This document shows, in pieces, positions 47,149 through 56,023 of a stretch of DNA of 64,000 nucleotides (its first letter is position 1; every line of letters starts with the position of its first letter). Both the position numbers and the translations under genes were made by a program. Under the pieces are notes generated by a model. That model searched no databases. It worked only from the letters and a program-made list of their open reading frames with translations, and was not told where the DNA came from. The DNA comes from Georgenia subflava (GTDB lineage Bacteria; Actinomycetota; Actinomycetes; Actinomycetales; Actinomycetaceae). The stretch covers positions 720,091 to 784,090 of the forward strand of contig NZ_VUKD01000002.1 in assembly GCF_009193155.1 (NCBI RefSeq), read 5' to 3'.

Positions 47149-47214
47149 AGGACGACCACCGAGGAGACCGTCAGGGGCCGTCCCGCAGGCACGGTGTCCG
47201 TGGAGGTGATGGTC

Positions 47215-47577
47215 GTGCGAGCGACAGACGCAGTGGGCCGGTACGGCGAGCGGGTCGCCGAGCGGCTGCTCACCGACCACGGGCTCGAGGTGATCGAGCG
47301 GAACTGGCGTTGCCGGGACGGCGAGATCGACCTCGTCGCGCTCGACCGGGGCACTGACGAGATCGTCTTCGTCGAGGTCAAGACCCGCCGGTCGACGACC
47401 TACGGCCCCCCGGCGGAGGCCGTCACCCGTGCCAAGCTCGCCCGGCTGCGGCGGCTGGCGGCGCTGTGGCTGCGCGCGCACGACCGGCACGCCGGGGGAG
47501 TGCGCGTCGACGTCGTCGCCGTGCTGGCACGCGCGTCCGGGCCTGCGCTGGTCGAGCACCTCAGGGCGGTGGGCTGA
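47215..47577 (+). CDS. yraN: UPF0102 / YraN family endonuclease-like protein
   Basis: A 120-aa protein of the restriction-endonuclease-like fold: VGRYGERVAERLLTDHGLEVIERNWRCRDGEIDLVALD, then IVFVEVKTRRSTTYG (PD-ExK-like D/E/K residues). Biological role is unsettled; it regularly precedes comM. GTG 47215 is chosen because GGAGGTGAT ends at ideal distance; an ATG at 47209 lies inside that site. It abuts comM. Confidence 0.9.
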   Translation: MRATDAVGRYGERVAERLLTDHGLEVIERNWRCRDGEIDLVALDRGTDEIVFVEVKTRRSTTYGPPAEAVTRAKLARLRRLAALWLRAHDRHAGGVRVDVVAVLARASGPALVEHLRAVG

Positions 47578-49119
47578 GTGGGTCTCGGACGTACGTGGAC
47601 GGTCTGCCTGGTGGGGCTGACCGGCCATCTCGTCGAGGTGGAGGCCCACATGAGCCAGGGCCTGCCGGCGTTCACCCTGGTCGGCCTGCCCGACACCGCC
47701 GTCAACGAGGCGCGCGAGCGGGTCCGCTCGGCGGTGACCAGCTCCGAGGTGGTCTGGCCGAACCGTCGCACGACCGTCAACCTCTCGCCGGCGTCCCTGC
47801 CGAAGTCGGGCACTGGCCTCGACCTCGCCCTGGCTGTCGCGGTGCTGGTGGCGGCGGGGATGCCCGGTCAGGACGTGGCGGCCCGCACCGTCCACCTGGG
47901 CGAGCTCGGGCTGGACGGCCGGCTGCACCCGGTCCGCGGCGTCCTGCCGGCGGTCGCGGCGGCTGTCGCCGCCGGTCGCACCGAGGTGGTGGTCCCGGCG
48001 GGCAACGTCGCCGAGGCCACGCTGGTACCCGGCGCACGCGTGCACGGCATCGAGCACCTGGCCGAGCTCGTCCGGCAGTACGGCGGCGACGCCCGGGTGC
48101 CGCAGCTCGTCACGCACACGGCCGCCCGTCCGGTGGCGGCCGAACCCGCCCCGGACCCCGACCTCGCGGACGTGCTCGGCCAGGACGAGGCCCGCTTCGC
48201 GCTCGAGGTCGCCGCCGCCGGCGGTCACCACCTCTTCCTCCTCGGCGCCCCGGGTGCCGGCAAGACCCTGCTCGCGGCGCGGCTCCCCGGCCTGCTCCCG
48301 GACCTCAGCGAGCCCGAGGCCGTGGAGGTGACGGCCGTCCACTCGGTCGCCGGCACCTTCGATCCCGCCGCCGGCCTGCTGCGGCGCCCACCGTTCGAGG
48401 ACCCGCACCACACCGCCACTCCCGCTGCAGTCATCGGCGGCGGCAGCGGCATCCCACGTCCCGGTGCGGCCACCCGCGCCCACCGGGGCGTGCTCCTCCT
48501 GGACGAGGCGCCCGAGTTCTCGCCGCGAGTGCTCGAGACGCTGCGCCAGCCCCTCGAGCACGGCGAGCTCGTCCTGCACCGCGCGGCCGGCACCGCCCGC
48601 TACCCGGCCCGGTTCCAGCTCGTGCTGGCCGCCAACCCCTGCCCCTGCGGCAAGGGCGTCGGCAAGGGCCTGAGCTGCACCTGCACCGCTGCCGAACGCC
48701 GGCGATACCTGTCCCGCCTCTCCGGCCCCCTGCTGGACCGGATCGACATCCAGGTCGACGTCGAGCCCGTCACCCGCGCCATGCTGGCTCTCGCGGCCGC
48801 CCCGGAGTCCTCCGCCACGGTCGGCGCGAGGGTCGCCGCGGCGCGCCGACGCCAGGCCGCCAGGCTCGCGGGAACCCCGTGGCGCACCAACGCCGAGGTG
48901 CCCGGCGCGTGGTTGCGCGGGCCCGACGCAGACCTGCCGGCCGACGTGCGCCTCGCTCTCGAGCGGGCCATGGACCGCGGCGCGCTGAGCATGCGGGGTG
49001 TCGACCGCGTCCTGAAGCTCGCCTGGACCCTGAGCGACCTGGCGGGGCACGACCGGCCCACCATCCACGACGTCGGCACCGCGCTGGGGCTGCGCACCCG
49101 AGGAGGCACCGATGGCTGA
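47578..49119 (+). CDS. comM: ComM/YifB-family AAA ATPase (Mg-chelatase-like)
   Basis: ComM is a hexameric helicase that promotes branch migration of recombining DNA during transformation. The 513-aa protein has an N-terminal Lon-substrate-like domain (ARERVRSAVTSSEVVWPNRR), Walker A GAPGAGKT (from residue 223), Walker B LLLDEAPEFSPRVLETLRQPLE, and the Cys pairs NPCPCGKGVGKGLSCTCT, then RYLSRLSGPLLDRIDI. GTG directly follows the yraN stop; dprA overlaps the end by 8 bases. Confidence 0.95.
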   Translation: MGLGRTWTVCLVGLTGHLVEVEAHMSQGLPAFTLVGLPDTAVNEARERVRSAVTSSEVVWPNRRTTVNLSPASLPKSGTGLDLALAVAVLVAAGMPGQDVAARTVHLGELGLDGRLHPVRGVLPAVAAAVAAGRTEVVVPAGNVAEATLVPGARVHGIEHLAELVRQYGGDARVPQLVTHTAARPVAAEPAPDPDLADVLGQDEARFALEVAAAGGHHLFLLGAPGAGKTLLAARLPGLLPDLSEPEAVEVTAVHSVAGTFDPAAGLLRRPPFEDPHHTATPAAVIGGGSGIPRPGAATRAHRGVLLLDEAPEFSPRVLETLRQPLEHGELVLHRAAGTARYPARFQLVLAANPCPCGKGVGKGLSCTCTAAERRRYLSRLSGPLLDRIDIQVDVEPVTRAMLALAAAPESSATVGARVAAARRRQAARLAGTPWRTNAEVPGAWLRGPDADLPADVRLALERAMDRGALSMRGVDRVLKLAWTLSDLAGHDRPTIHDVGTALGLRTRGGTDG

Positions 49120-50248
49120 CCTGCCGTTCGACACGAGCGACGAGCGCCTCGCCGCGGCGGCATGGAGCCGCCTGGTGGAGCCGGGCGACCCGGCTGCGGT
49201 CGGCCTCGTCGCCCATCTGGGCGGCGTCGAGGCCCTCGACTGGCTGCTGCTCGCCGCCGACGGCGGTGTGCGGACGCCGCCGCCGTGGGAGGCCGCAGTG
49301 GCCCGGTGGGCGCCGCGCCTCGAGAACCTCGACGTGCGCCGGGAGCTGGAGGTGCTCGACCGACTCGGCGGTCATCTGCTCGTCCCGGGTGACGCCCGGT
49401 GGCCGGCGGCCCTGGACGACCTCGAGGACCCGCCCTTCGCGCTGTGGGTGCGCGGCGGGAGCGCCGCACCGCTGGGCGGGACCCTCGCCGTCTCGGTCGT
49501 CGGCTCACGCGCGGCGACCTCGTACGGGCAGCGGGTGGCCGCCGAGCTCGCCGTCGGGCTGGCCGAGTCCGGTGCCACGGTCGTCTCCGGCGGGGCCTAC
49601 GGCATCGACGCAGCCGCCCACCGCGGCACGCTGACGGTGTCGGGGACGACGACGGCGATCCTCGCCGGCGGGGTCGACCGGCTCTACCCGGCCGGCAACA
49701 CAGCCCTGCTGGAGGCGATCGTCGCGACCGGCGCCGTCGTGTCCGAGGTGCCGCCGGGCTGCGCGCCGAGCCGCTCGCGCTTCCTGGCCCGCAACCGGCT
49801 CATCGCCGCGCTCGGCGCCGGGACAGTGGTGGTCGAGGCCGCCTGGCGCTCCGGCGCCCTGAGTACCGCCGGGCATGCCGCGAAGCTCTGCCGGCCGGTC
49901 GGCGCGGTCCCCGGCCCCGTCACCTCGATGGCCTCGGCCGGCTGCCACCGGCTCATGCGCGAGCAGGGTGCCGTGTGCGTCACCGACGCCGCGGAGGTCC
50001 TCGAGCTCGTGGCGCCGGTCGGGGAGCACCTGACCAGCGACCCGCCGGTCCAGCCCGGGCTGCTGGACGGCCTGGACGTGACGGCGTCCCGAGTGCTCGA
50101 CGCGCTCCCGGTGCGCGGCTCGGCCCCCGTTGCGAACCTCGCCCGCACCGCTGGCCTGCCGGTGGACCAGGTGCGCGCCGCGCTCGGTCACCTCGAGCTG
50201 GCCGGGAGAGCCAGACGCACCGGCAGCACCTGGACGCGCAGCAGCTGA
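49112..50248 (+). CDS. dprA: DNA-processing protein DprA
   Basis: DprA protects incoming single-stranded DNA and loads RecA. The 378-aa protein has a SAM-like N-terminal helical region, the Rossmann-like core (VSVVGSRAATSYGQRVAAELA, SGGAYGIDAAAHRGTL, GGVDRLYPAGNTALLEAI, SEVPPGCAPSRSRFLARNRLIA, VVEAAWRSGALSTAGHA) and a C-terminal winged helix (~310-378). It overlaps comM by 8 bases, forming yraN-comM-dprA. Confidence 0.95.
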   Translation: MADLPFDTSDERLAAAAWSRLVEPGDPAAVGLVAHLGGVEALDWLLLAADGGVRTPPPWEAAVARWAPRLENLDVRRELEVLDRLGGHLLVPGDARWPAALDDLEDPPFALWVRGGSAAPLGGTLAVSVVGSRAATSYGQRVAAELAVGLAESGATVVSGGAYGIDAAAHRGTLTVSGTTTAILAGGVDRLYPAGNTALLEAIVATGAVVSEVPPGCAPSRSRFLARNRLIAALGAGTVVVEAAWRSGALSTAGHAAKLCRPVGAVPGPVTSMASAGCHRLMREQGAVCVTDAAEVLELVAPVGEHLTSDPPVQPGLLDGLDVTASRVLDALPVRGSAPVANLARTAGLPVDQVRAALGHLELAGRARRTGSTWTRSS

Positions 50249-50256
50249 GGGCCGCG

Positions 50257-50262
50257 TACCGT
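50257..50262 (+). promoter_or_regulatory. -10 element of a leaderless xerC transcript
   Basis: TACCGT ends 6 bases before the xerC GTG, just behind the dprA stop. Confidence 0.5.
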
Positions 50263-50268
50263 GGGCGG

Positions 50269-51186
50269 GTGGGCAACGGGAGCGCAGCCGGCGGCGATGC
50301 CGTCGTCGACGCGTTTGCACGCCACCTGTCCCTGCAGCGCGGCCTGAGCGCGCACACGGTGCGCGCCTACGTCCAGGACGTCACCTCGCTGCTGGCCCGT
50401 CTCGGTGACACCGGCACCGACCTTGCCTCGCTCGACCTGACCGGCCTGCGCGCGTGGCTCGCCGACCAGCAGCGTCGCGGCATGTCCCGCGCGACCCTGG
50501 CCCGGCGCGCGGCCGCGGTGCGCACCTTCTGTGCCTGGGCCTACCGCGCCGGCCACCTCGACGTCGACGTCGGTGCCCGGCTGCGCAGCCCGCGCCCGGA
50601 CCGTCACCTGCCGGTCGTGCTCGGCGTCGAGGACGCCGCGCACCTGCTCAAGGTCGCCGAGGAGCGCGCGGACGACGGCGACGCCCTCCACGTGCGCGAC
50701 TGGGCCGCTCTCGAGCTGCTCTACGCGACCGGTGTCCGGGTGAGTGAGCTCGTCGGGATCGACGTCGGCGACGTCGACCTCGCCGAGCGCACCGTCCGGG
50801 TGACCGGCAAGGGCGACAAGGAGCGGGTCGTGCCCTTCGGGATCCCTGCCGCACGGGCCCTGTCGACCTGGCTCGACCGGGGGCGCGGGCGCCTCGTCTC
50901 GGCCACGACCGGCGCAGCGCTCTTCCTCGGCGCCCGGGGCGGTCGGCTCGACCCGCGCACCCTGCGCGGCATGCTGCACCGGCTCACCGCCGTCGCCGGT
51001 GTCCACGACCTCGCCCCGCACGGCCTGCGGCACTCCGCGGCCACCCACCTGCTCGCCGGCGGCTCGGACCTGCGCACCGTCCAGGAGGTGCTCGGGCACG
51101 CCTCGTTGGCCACCACCCAGCGCTACACCCACGTCACGCCGGAGCGATTACGCGCGGCCTACACCCAGGCCCACCCGCGGGCCTGA
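50269..51186 (+). CDS. xerC: Tyrosine recombinase XerC-like
   Basis: XerC/D resolve chromosome dimers at dif and serve phage or plasmid integration. The 305-aa protein has the SAM-like N-terminal domain and the full catalytic set: R157 (TGVRVSEL), K181 (GKGDKERVVPF), H251 and R254 (HGLRHSAATH), H277 (LGHASLATTQ) and nucleophile Y286. Length and position after dprA fit the housekeeping XerC rather than a mobile integrase. It converges with the M23 peptidase, 4 bases apart. Confidence 0.93.
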   Translation: MGNGSAAGGDAVVDAFARHLSLQRGLSAHTVRAYVQDVTSLLARLGDTGTDLASLDLTGLRAWLADQQRRGMSRATLARRAAAVRTFCAWAYRAGHLDVDVGARLRSPRPDRHLPVVLGVEDAAHLLKVAEERADDGDALHVRDWAALELLYATGVRVSELVGIDVGDVDLAERTVRVTGKGDKERVVPFGIPAARALSTWLDRGRGRLVSATTGAALFLGARGGRLDPRTLRGMLHRLTAVAGVHDLAPHGLRHSAATHLLAGGSDLRTVQEVLGHASLATTQRYTHVTPERLRAAYTQAHPRA

Positions 51187-51190
51187 GCCG

Positions 51191-51949
51191 TCAGCCGGCG
51201 AGGTCCATCGTCGCGGGCAGCAGACGGACCACGACGTCGACACCCAGCAGGTCCATCGGGTCGACGTAGGTCCTCGCCGAGGTCCGTGCGCCCCAGTGCA
51301 GGCAGGTGGTCAGCTCCCACGGCGGACAATGTCCGGCCTCGAGCTCGCCCAGCACGTCGCCGGCCCGCACCCGCTGGCCGGCGACCACGGCCGGGCTGAC
51401 CGGCTCGTACGTGGTGCGGACACCGTCCGGGTGCTCCACGGAGACTACCGGCCGGTCCACCACCGTGCCCGCGAAGACCACGACCCCGTCCGCGGCCGCG
51501 TGCACGGTCGAGCCGGCCGCGAGCTCGAGGTCGACGCCGCGGTGTCCGGGACCCCACGGAGCCTCGGGGGCGTCAAAGTCGCGTACCAGGTCGGCCTCCG
51601 CCCCGGTGGGCCAGCGGTAGTCGCCCGCCGGCGCCGCGCGACGGAGCAGCGCGGACGGGGAGGACGCCCCTGACGGACCGCTCGCCGGTGCAGGCCCCCC
51701 TGCGGCCGCACCGGCGGCGTCCGACTCCGCACGCGTGACCGCGGCAGCGGCGTGCCCGGCGAGGAGTGCGCCGGGTGCGGTGCTGGGAGCAGCCCTTCGG
51801 GTGGTGTCCCCGACGACGACGGTGCGGGGCAGCGTGCCTGCGGGGCTGCCACCCGCAGCGGGGCCGGCGACGGCGGCCGAGGACAGGGCCAGGCCCGCCA
51901 CGGCGAGCAGGACCGCAAGGGCCGGGCGCGGCCGTGGTGTCGAGGTCAT
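51191..51949 (-). CDS. Secreted M23 (LytM) family peptidase
   Basis: M23 metallopeptidases cut peptidoglycan cross-bridges or act as non-catalytic activators. The 252-aa protein has a signal peptide (TSTPRPRPALAVLLAVAGLA, cleavage near AVAGPA), an Ala/Gly/Pro linker and the M23 domain from ~residue 115: GPGHRGVDLE (Zn-binding His and Asp) and CLHWGARTSARTYVDPMDLL (H-x-H equivalent present as LHWG). The HxH motif has its second His replaced by Gly-type residues (HWG as in usual LHWG/LHFE), which is acceptable for activity in the family but unproven. Monocistronic, convergent with xerC. Confidence 0.88.
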   Translation of the reverse strand: MTSTPRPRPALAVLLAVAGLALSSAAVAGPAAGGSPAGTLPRTVVVGDTTRRAAPSTAPGALLAGHAAAAVTRAESDAAGAAAGGPAPASGPSGASSPSALLRRAAPAGDYRWPTGAEADLVRDFDAPEAPWGPGHRGVDLELAAGSTVHAAADGVVVFAGTVVDRPVVSVEHPDGVRTTYEPVSPAVVAGQRVRAGDVLGELEAGHCPPWELTTCLHWGARTSARTYVDPMDLLGVDVVVRLLPATMDLAG

Positions 51950-52198
51950 GACAGGAACGCTGCCGCGCCGGGACGGTGCCGAGCCGCGACGACGTCACTG
52001 CCTGTGGACGAGGTGGCATCGCCGTGGCCCTGTGGAGGCGACCCTGCATGCGCGCGGAGCCGGGAAGCGCGCCGTGGATTGCTGTCACGGCAGGTCGGCG
52101 GCCTGTCCGCGGACGCTCGCCGTACCCGCCGTACCCGCCGTACCCGCCGAACTCTGGGATCGGGCTCGGGTGGGTGGTCGCGTCGAACGCGCACAGCT
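51950..52198. other. Non-coding gap between the M23 gene and the palindromic element
   Basis: No supported gene. It holds a 9-bp microsatellite-like repeat (GCCGTACCC three times, 52119-52145). No clear promoter for the divergent M23 gene was found. Confidence 0.6.
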
Positions 52199-52279
52199 CA
52201 ACTTCCCTGCCGATCTGGTCGCCAGGGCGACCACATCGGCAGCGAAACTTCCAGGGCAACCACATCGGAAGGGAAATTG
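52199..52279. repeat. Interspersed palindromic element, copy D, plus an extra right half
   Basis: Arms CAACTTCCCTGCCGATCTGG... and ...CGACCACATCGGCAGCG pair over ~24 bp around AGG (52199-52250). It is followed by a second right half-copy, GGCAACCACATCGG...GAAATTG (52255-52279). This is the best preserved copy of the family. Confidence 0.88.
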
Positions 52280-52296
52280 CGTGGACAGCCACCTCG

Positions 52297-52392
52297 GCGG
52301 CGCCGGTCCGCGTGGCGCTCGCCGCGCCGGTCTGCGCGACGACTGCCGCGCCGGTCCGCGTGACGCTTGCCGCACCGGCCCGCGTGCCGGTG
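52297..52392. repeat. 24-bp tandem repeat, four copies
   Basis: Units at 52297, 52321, 52345 and 52369 share GCCGCGCCGGTCCGCGTG with point changes. Located between palindrome D and the rpsB promoter region. Confidence 0.9.
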
Positions 52393-52412
52393 CCCGGGCC
52401 GGATCGGATAGC

Positions 52413-52684
52413 ATGGACCCCGCAACCGGCGAGAGTCGGTTGACATCGCGTGCCCGCACGTCGTCGCACCAGCCCCCGGCAGGCCCGGACGGCCTCGGTC
52501 GACGAGGCGAGAGAAGCAGCGGTCCCGTGCAAACGGGTGCTCAGCTCGTCGCAGGCACCAGGGTCCCGCGGCCAACCGGTCGCGGGCAGACAACCGGAAT
52601 ACGGGCCACGACGCGACGGCGGAGACGTCGAGCGTCCGCGGGCCCCTTCGCGTGCGGCGAGACCGCACCAGGAAAGGACGAGCC
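52413..52684 (+). promoter_or_regulatory. Probable rpsB promoter (-10 TAGCAT) and long structured leader
   Basis: TAGCAT near 52409-52418 would start a leader of ~260 bases before rpsB. Within it CCCGT-GCAA-ACGGG (52524-52537) is a stem with a GNRA tetraloop, and CCCGCG/CGCGGG (52565-52586) a second hairpin. A TTGACA at 52440 has no matching -10. An r-protein S2 autoregulatory leader is plausible but not demonstrated. Confidence 0.45.
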
Positions 52685-53710
52685 ATGGCCGTCGTCACCA
52701 TGCGCCAGCTCCTCGAGAGCGGCGTGCACTTCGGGCACCAGACCCGACGCTGGAACCCGAAGATGAAGCGCTTCATCTTCACCGAGCGCAACGGCATCTA
52801 CATCATCGACCTCCAGCAGTCGCTGAAGGACATCGACCGTGCGTACGAGTTCGTCAAGGAGACCGTCTCCCACGGCGGCAACATCCTCTTCGTCGGCACG
52901 AAGAAGCAGGCCCAGGAGGCCATCGCGGAGCAGGCGCAGCGCGTGGGCATGCCCTACGTCAACCAGCGCTGGCTCGGCGGCATGCTGACCAACTTCGGCA
53001 CCGTGCACAAGCGCCTGCAGCGCCTCAAGGAGCTCGAGCAGGTCGACTTCGACGACGTCGCCTCCTCCTCCTTCACCAAGAAGGAGCTGCTCATGCAGCG
53101 CCGCGAGAAGGACAAGCTCGAGCGCACGCTCGGCGGTATCCGCGACATGGCGAAGATCCCCTCCGCCGTGTGGATCGTGGACACCAAGAAGGAGCACCTC
53201 GCCGTCGCCGAGGCCCGCAAGCTCAACATCCCCGTCGTGGCGATCCTCGACACCAACTGCGACCCCGACGAGGTCGACTACCGGATCCCGGGCAACGACG
53301 ACGCCATCCGCGCCGTCTCCCTGCTGACCCGCGTGATCGCTGACGCCGCGGCCGACGGTCTCGTCACCCGCCACGGCGGTGGCTCCGCCGAGTCGACCAC
53401 GGCCGCCGAGCCGCTGGCCGAGTGGGAGCGCGAGCTGCTCGAGAGCCACGAGGCCGAGCAGTCCACCAAGACCTCGGTCGCCGCCGCCGACGCCCCGGCC
53501 GAGGCCGTGGCCGCCGCTGAGCAGACGGCCGGCTCCACCCACGACGCCGAGCAGGTCGCCGAGGCCGCCGAGGCCGCCGAGACGCCCGCCCCGGTCACCG
53601 AGGCTGACGACGCGAACACCACGCAGGTCGCGGACAACTCCGTCGCCGCCCAGGACGCCCAGGAGGCCGCGACGGCCACCGACGCCCCGGCCGACAACGA
53701 GCAGGCCTGA
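52685..53710 (+). CDS. rpsB: 30S ribosomal protein uS2
   Basis: uS2 bridges the 30S head and body. The first ~245 residues are canonical ([85 protein letters not shown]). The 341-aa product has a ~95-residue Ala/Glu/Thr-rich C-terminal extension, similar in kind to bS16 here. ATG 52685 follows AAAGGACG. Upstream of tsf as in most bacteria. Confidence 0.98.
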   Translation: MAVVTMRQLLESGVHFGHQTRRWNPKMKRFIFTERNGIYIIDLQQSLKDIDRAYEFVKETVSHGGNILFVGTKKQAQEAIAEQAQRVGMPYVNQRWLGGMLTNFGTVHKRLQRLKELEQVDFDDVASSSFTKKELLMQRREKDKLERTLGGIRDMAKIPSAVWIVDTKKEHLAVAEARKLNIPVVAILDTNCDPDEVDYRIPGNDDAIRAVSLLTRVIADAAADGLVTRHGGGSAESTTAAEPLAEWERELLESHEAEQSTKTSVAAADAPAEAVAAAEQTAGSTHDAEQVAEAAEAAETPAPVTEADDANTTQVADNSVAAQDAQEAATATDAPADNEQA

Positions 53711-53741
53711 CCCACCCACGCTGATCTGGAGAGGATCATCC

Positions 53742-54581
53742 ATGGCGAACTACACCGCCGCTGACATCAAGGCCCTGCGCGAGAAGACCGGCGCGGGCAT
53801 GCTCGACGTCAAGAAGGCCCTCGACGAGGCCGCCGGTGACCAGGAGAAGGCGCTGGAGATCATCCGCGTCAAGGGGCTGAAGGGCGTCGCCAAGCGCGAG
53901 GGCCGCACGGTCGCCGAGGGCCTGGTCGCCGCCGAGATCGTCGCCGACGGCGCCGGTGAGGTCGGTGTCCTGGTCGAGGTCAACTCCGAGACCGACTTCG
54001 TCGCGAAGAACCAGTCGTTCATCGACTTCGCGAACTCGGTGCTGGCCGCTGCGGTGGCCTCCGGGGCCGCCGACGTCGACTCGCTGCTCGCGGCCGAGGT
54101 CGACGGCGAGACCGTCGCCGCCAAGGTCGACGGCATCGCCGCGACCATCGGCGAGAAGATCGTCGTGCGCCGCGTGGCGCGCGTCAGCGGCGAGAAGGTC
54201 TCCAGCTACCTCCACCGCACCGCCAAGGACCTCCCGCCGTCGGTGGGCGTGCTGGTGGCCTCCGACGCCGCCGGCGCCGAGGTGGCGCGCGACGTGGCGA
54301 TGCACATCGCCGCGTACTCCCCGAGCTACCTCAGCCGCGGTGACGTCCCGGCCGACGTCGTCGACTCCGAGCGTCGCATCGCCGAGGACACCGCCCGCAA
54401 CGAGGGCAAGCCCGAGGCCGCGCTGGCGAAGATCACCGAGGGCCGCATGAACGGCTTCTTCAAGGAGAACGTCCTGCTCGACCAGGCGTTCGCCAAGGAC
54501 CCGAAGAAGAGTGTCGGCAAGGTCGTCGAGGAGGTCGGTGGCACCCTCACCGGCTTCGTCCGCTTCCGCGTCGGCTCCTGA
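53742..54581 (+). CDS. tsf: Elongation factor Ts
   Basis: EF-Ts is the nucleotide exchange factor of EF-Tu. The 279-aa protein has the N-terminal UBA-like domain ([24 protein letters not shown]), [19 protein letters not shown] and [17 protein letters not shown], and ends VRFRVGS. ATG 53742, 31 bases after rpsB. Confidence 0.98.
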   Translation: MANYTAADIKALREKTGAGMLDVKKALDEAAGDQEKALEIIRVKGLKGVAKREGRTVAEGLVAAEIVADGAGEVGVLVEVNSETDFVAKNQSFIDFANSVLAAAVASGAADVDSLLAAEVDGETVAAKVDGIAATIGEKIVVRRVARVSGEKVSSYLHRTAKDLPPSVGVLVASDAAGAEVARDVAMHIAAYSPSYLSRGDVPADVVDSERRIAEDTARNEGKPEAALAKITEGRMNGFFKENVLLDQAFAKDPKKSVGKVVEEVGGTLTGFVRFRVGS

Positions 54582-54592
54582 CGTACCCCTCA

Positions 54593-54630
54593 CCGGTGGC
54601 CCCGGTCCGGCAACGGGCCGGGGCCACCGG
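54593..54630 (+). terminator. rpsB-tsf terminator
   Basis: A ~16-bp stem with one mismatch (CCGGTGGCCCCGG... / ...CCGGGGCCACCGG) and loop GGCAAC directly behind tsf. Confidence 0.85.
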
Positions 54631-54690
54631 CGCACCCGGGCGGCGACGACGCACGCCCGACCGACCAGTACCGTCACCGCAGGAGGCCCC

Positions 54691-55443
54691 ATGACCGAGG
54701 ACGACAGCACGAAGCACCGTCAGCGACGAGTGCTCCTCAAGCTCTCCGGGGAGGTCTTCGGCGGCGGGCACGTCGGTCTCGACCCCGACGTCGTCTTCGC
54801 CGTCGCCAAGGAGATCGCGCGGGCGGTCGCCGACGGCGTCCAGGTGGGCATCGTCGTCGGCGGCGGCAACTTCTTCCGCGGCGCGGAGCTCTCCCAGCGG
54901 GGGATCGACCGCTCCCGCGCGGACTACATGGGCATGCTGGGCACCGTGATGAACGCCCTGGCCCTGCAGGACTTCCTCGAGCAGGCCGGGGTGCGCACCC
55001 GGGTGCAGACTGCGATCACCATGGGGCAGGTCGCCGAGCCGTACATCCCGCTGCGTGCCATCCGCCACCTGGAGAAGGGGCGCGTGGTCGTCTTCGGCGC
55101 CGGCGCCGGCATGCCGTTCTTCTCCACCGACACCGTGGCGGCCCAGCGTGCGCTGGAGACCCACTGCGACGAGGTCCTCGTCGGCAAGAACGGTGTCGAC
55201 GGCGTCTACACGGCCGACCCCCGCACCGACCCGACGGCGCAGCGGCTGGACCACCTCACCTACGACGAGGCCATCCGCCAGGGGCTGCGGGTGGTCGACG
55301 CCGCCGCGTTCAGCCTCTGCATGGACAACGACCTGACGATGCGGGTCTTCGGCATGGGCGAGCCCGGGAACGTCACCAGGGCCCTGCGTGGTGAGAAGAT
55401 CGGAACGCTCGTGACCGCCAACCCCCACAACACCAAGGAGTGA
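54691..55443 (+). CDS. pyrH: Uridylate kinase
   Basis: PyrH phosphorylates UMP to UDP. The 250-aa protein shows [71 protein letters not shown] and [12 protein letters not shown] 54691 has AGGAGG upstream, deciding the start. frr follows 4 bases after the stop. Confidence 0.97.
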   Translation: MTEDDSTKHRQRRVLLKLSGEVFGGGHVGLDPDVVFAVAKEIARAVADGVQVGIVVGGGNFFRGAELSQRGIDRSRADYMGMLGTVMNALALQDFLEQAGVRTRVQTAITMGQVAEPYIPLRAIRHLEKGRVVVFGAGAGMPFFSTDTVAAQRALETHCDEVLVGKNGVDGVYTADPRTDPTAQRLDHLTYDEAIRQGLRVVDAAAFSLCMDNDLTMRVFGMGEPGNVTRALRGEKIGTLVTANPHNTKE

Positions 55444-55447
55444 CGCC

Positions 55448-56005
55448 GTGATCGACGACGCCCTGCTCGAGGCCGAGGAGAAGATGGACAAGGCGGTGGA
55501 GGTGGCCCGCGAGGAGCTCAGCCACATCCGCACCGGACGCGCCAACGCCGGCATGTTCAACCCCATCCTCGTGGACTACTACGGCGCCCCCACCCCGCTG
55601 CAGCAGCTCGGGTCCCTCACCATCCCCGAGGCCCGCACCGTGCTGATCACGCCCTACGACCGCACGGCGTCGAGCGCGATCGTCAAGGCGCTGCGCGAGT
55701 CCGACCTCGGCGTGAACCCCACCGACGACGGCAACGTCATCCGCGTGGTGCTCCCGGCCCTGACCGAGGAGCGCCGCAGGGACTACGTCAAGCTCGCCAA
55801 GACCAAGGGCGAGGACGCGCGCATCTCCATCCGCGCGATCCGCCGCAAGGCCAAGGAGGAGCTCGACCGCATCAAGAAGGACGGCGACGCCGGCGAGGAC
55901 GAGGTCGACCGCGCCGAGAAGGAGCTCGAGGCCCTGACGAAGAAGCACGTCGAGGTGGTCGACACCGTCCTCGAGGGCAAGGAGCGCGAGCTGCTCGAGG
56001 TCTGA
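55448..56005 (+). CDS. frr: Ribosome recycling factor
   Basis: RRF splits post-termination ribosomes with EF-G. The 185-aa protein has the tRNA-like fold sequence [66 protein letters not shown] 55448, coupled to pyrH. Confidence 0.98.
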   Translation: MIDDALLEAEEKMDKAVEVAREELSHIRTGRANAGMFNPILVDYYGAPTPLQQLGSLTIPEARTVLITPYDRTASSAIVKALRESDLGVNPTDDGNVIRVVLPALTEERRRDYVKLAKTKGEDARISIRAIRRKAKEELDRIKKDGDAGEDEVDRAEKELEALTKKHVEVVDTVLEGKERELLEV

Positions 56006-56023
56006 GCCAGCTCACGTGGTGCG

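Noticed and set aside
50269..51186. Phage or integron integrase
   Set aside because: Sequence length, intact XerC motifs and the conserved dprA-xerC-M23 order point to the housekeeping recombinase; no attachment site or cargo genes are seen.
52440..52445. TTGACA as the rpsB -35 element
   Set aside because: No -10-like hexamer lies 16-18 bases downstream; the upstream TAGCAT is a better core promoter candidate.
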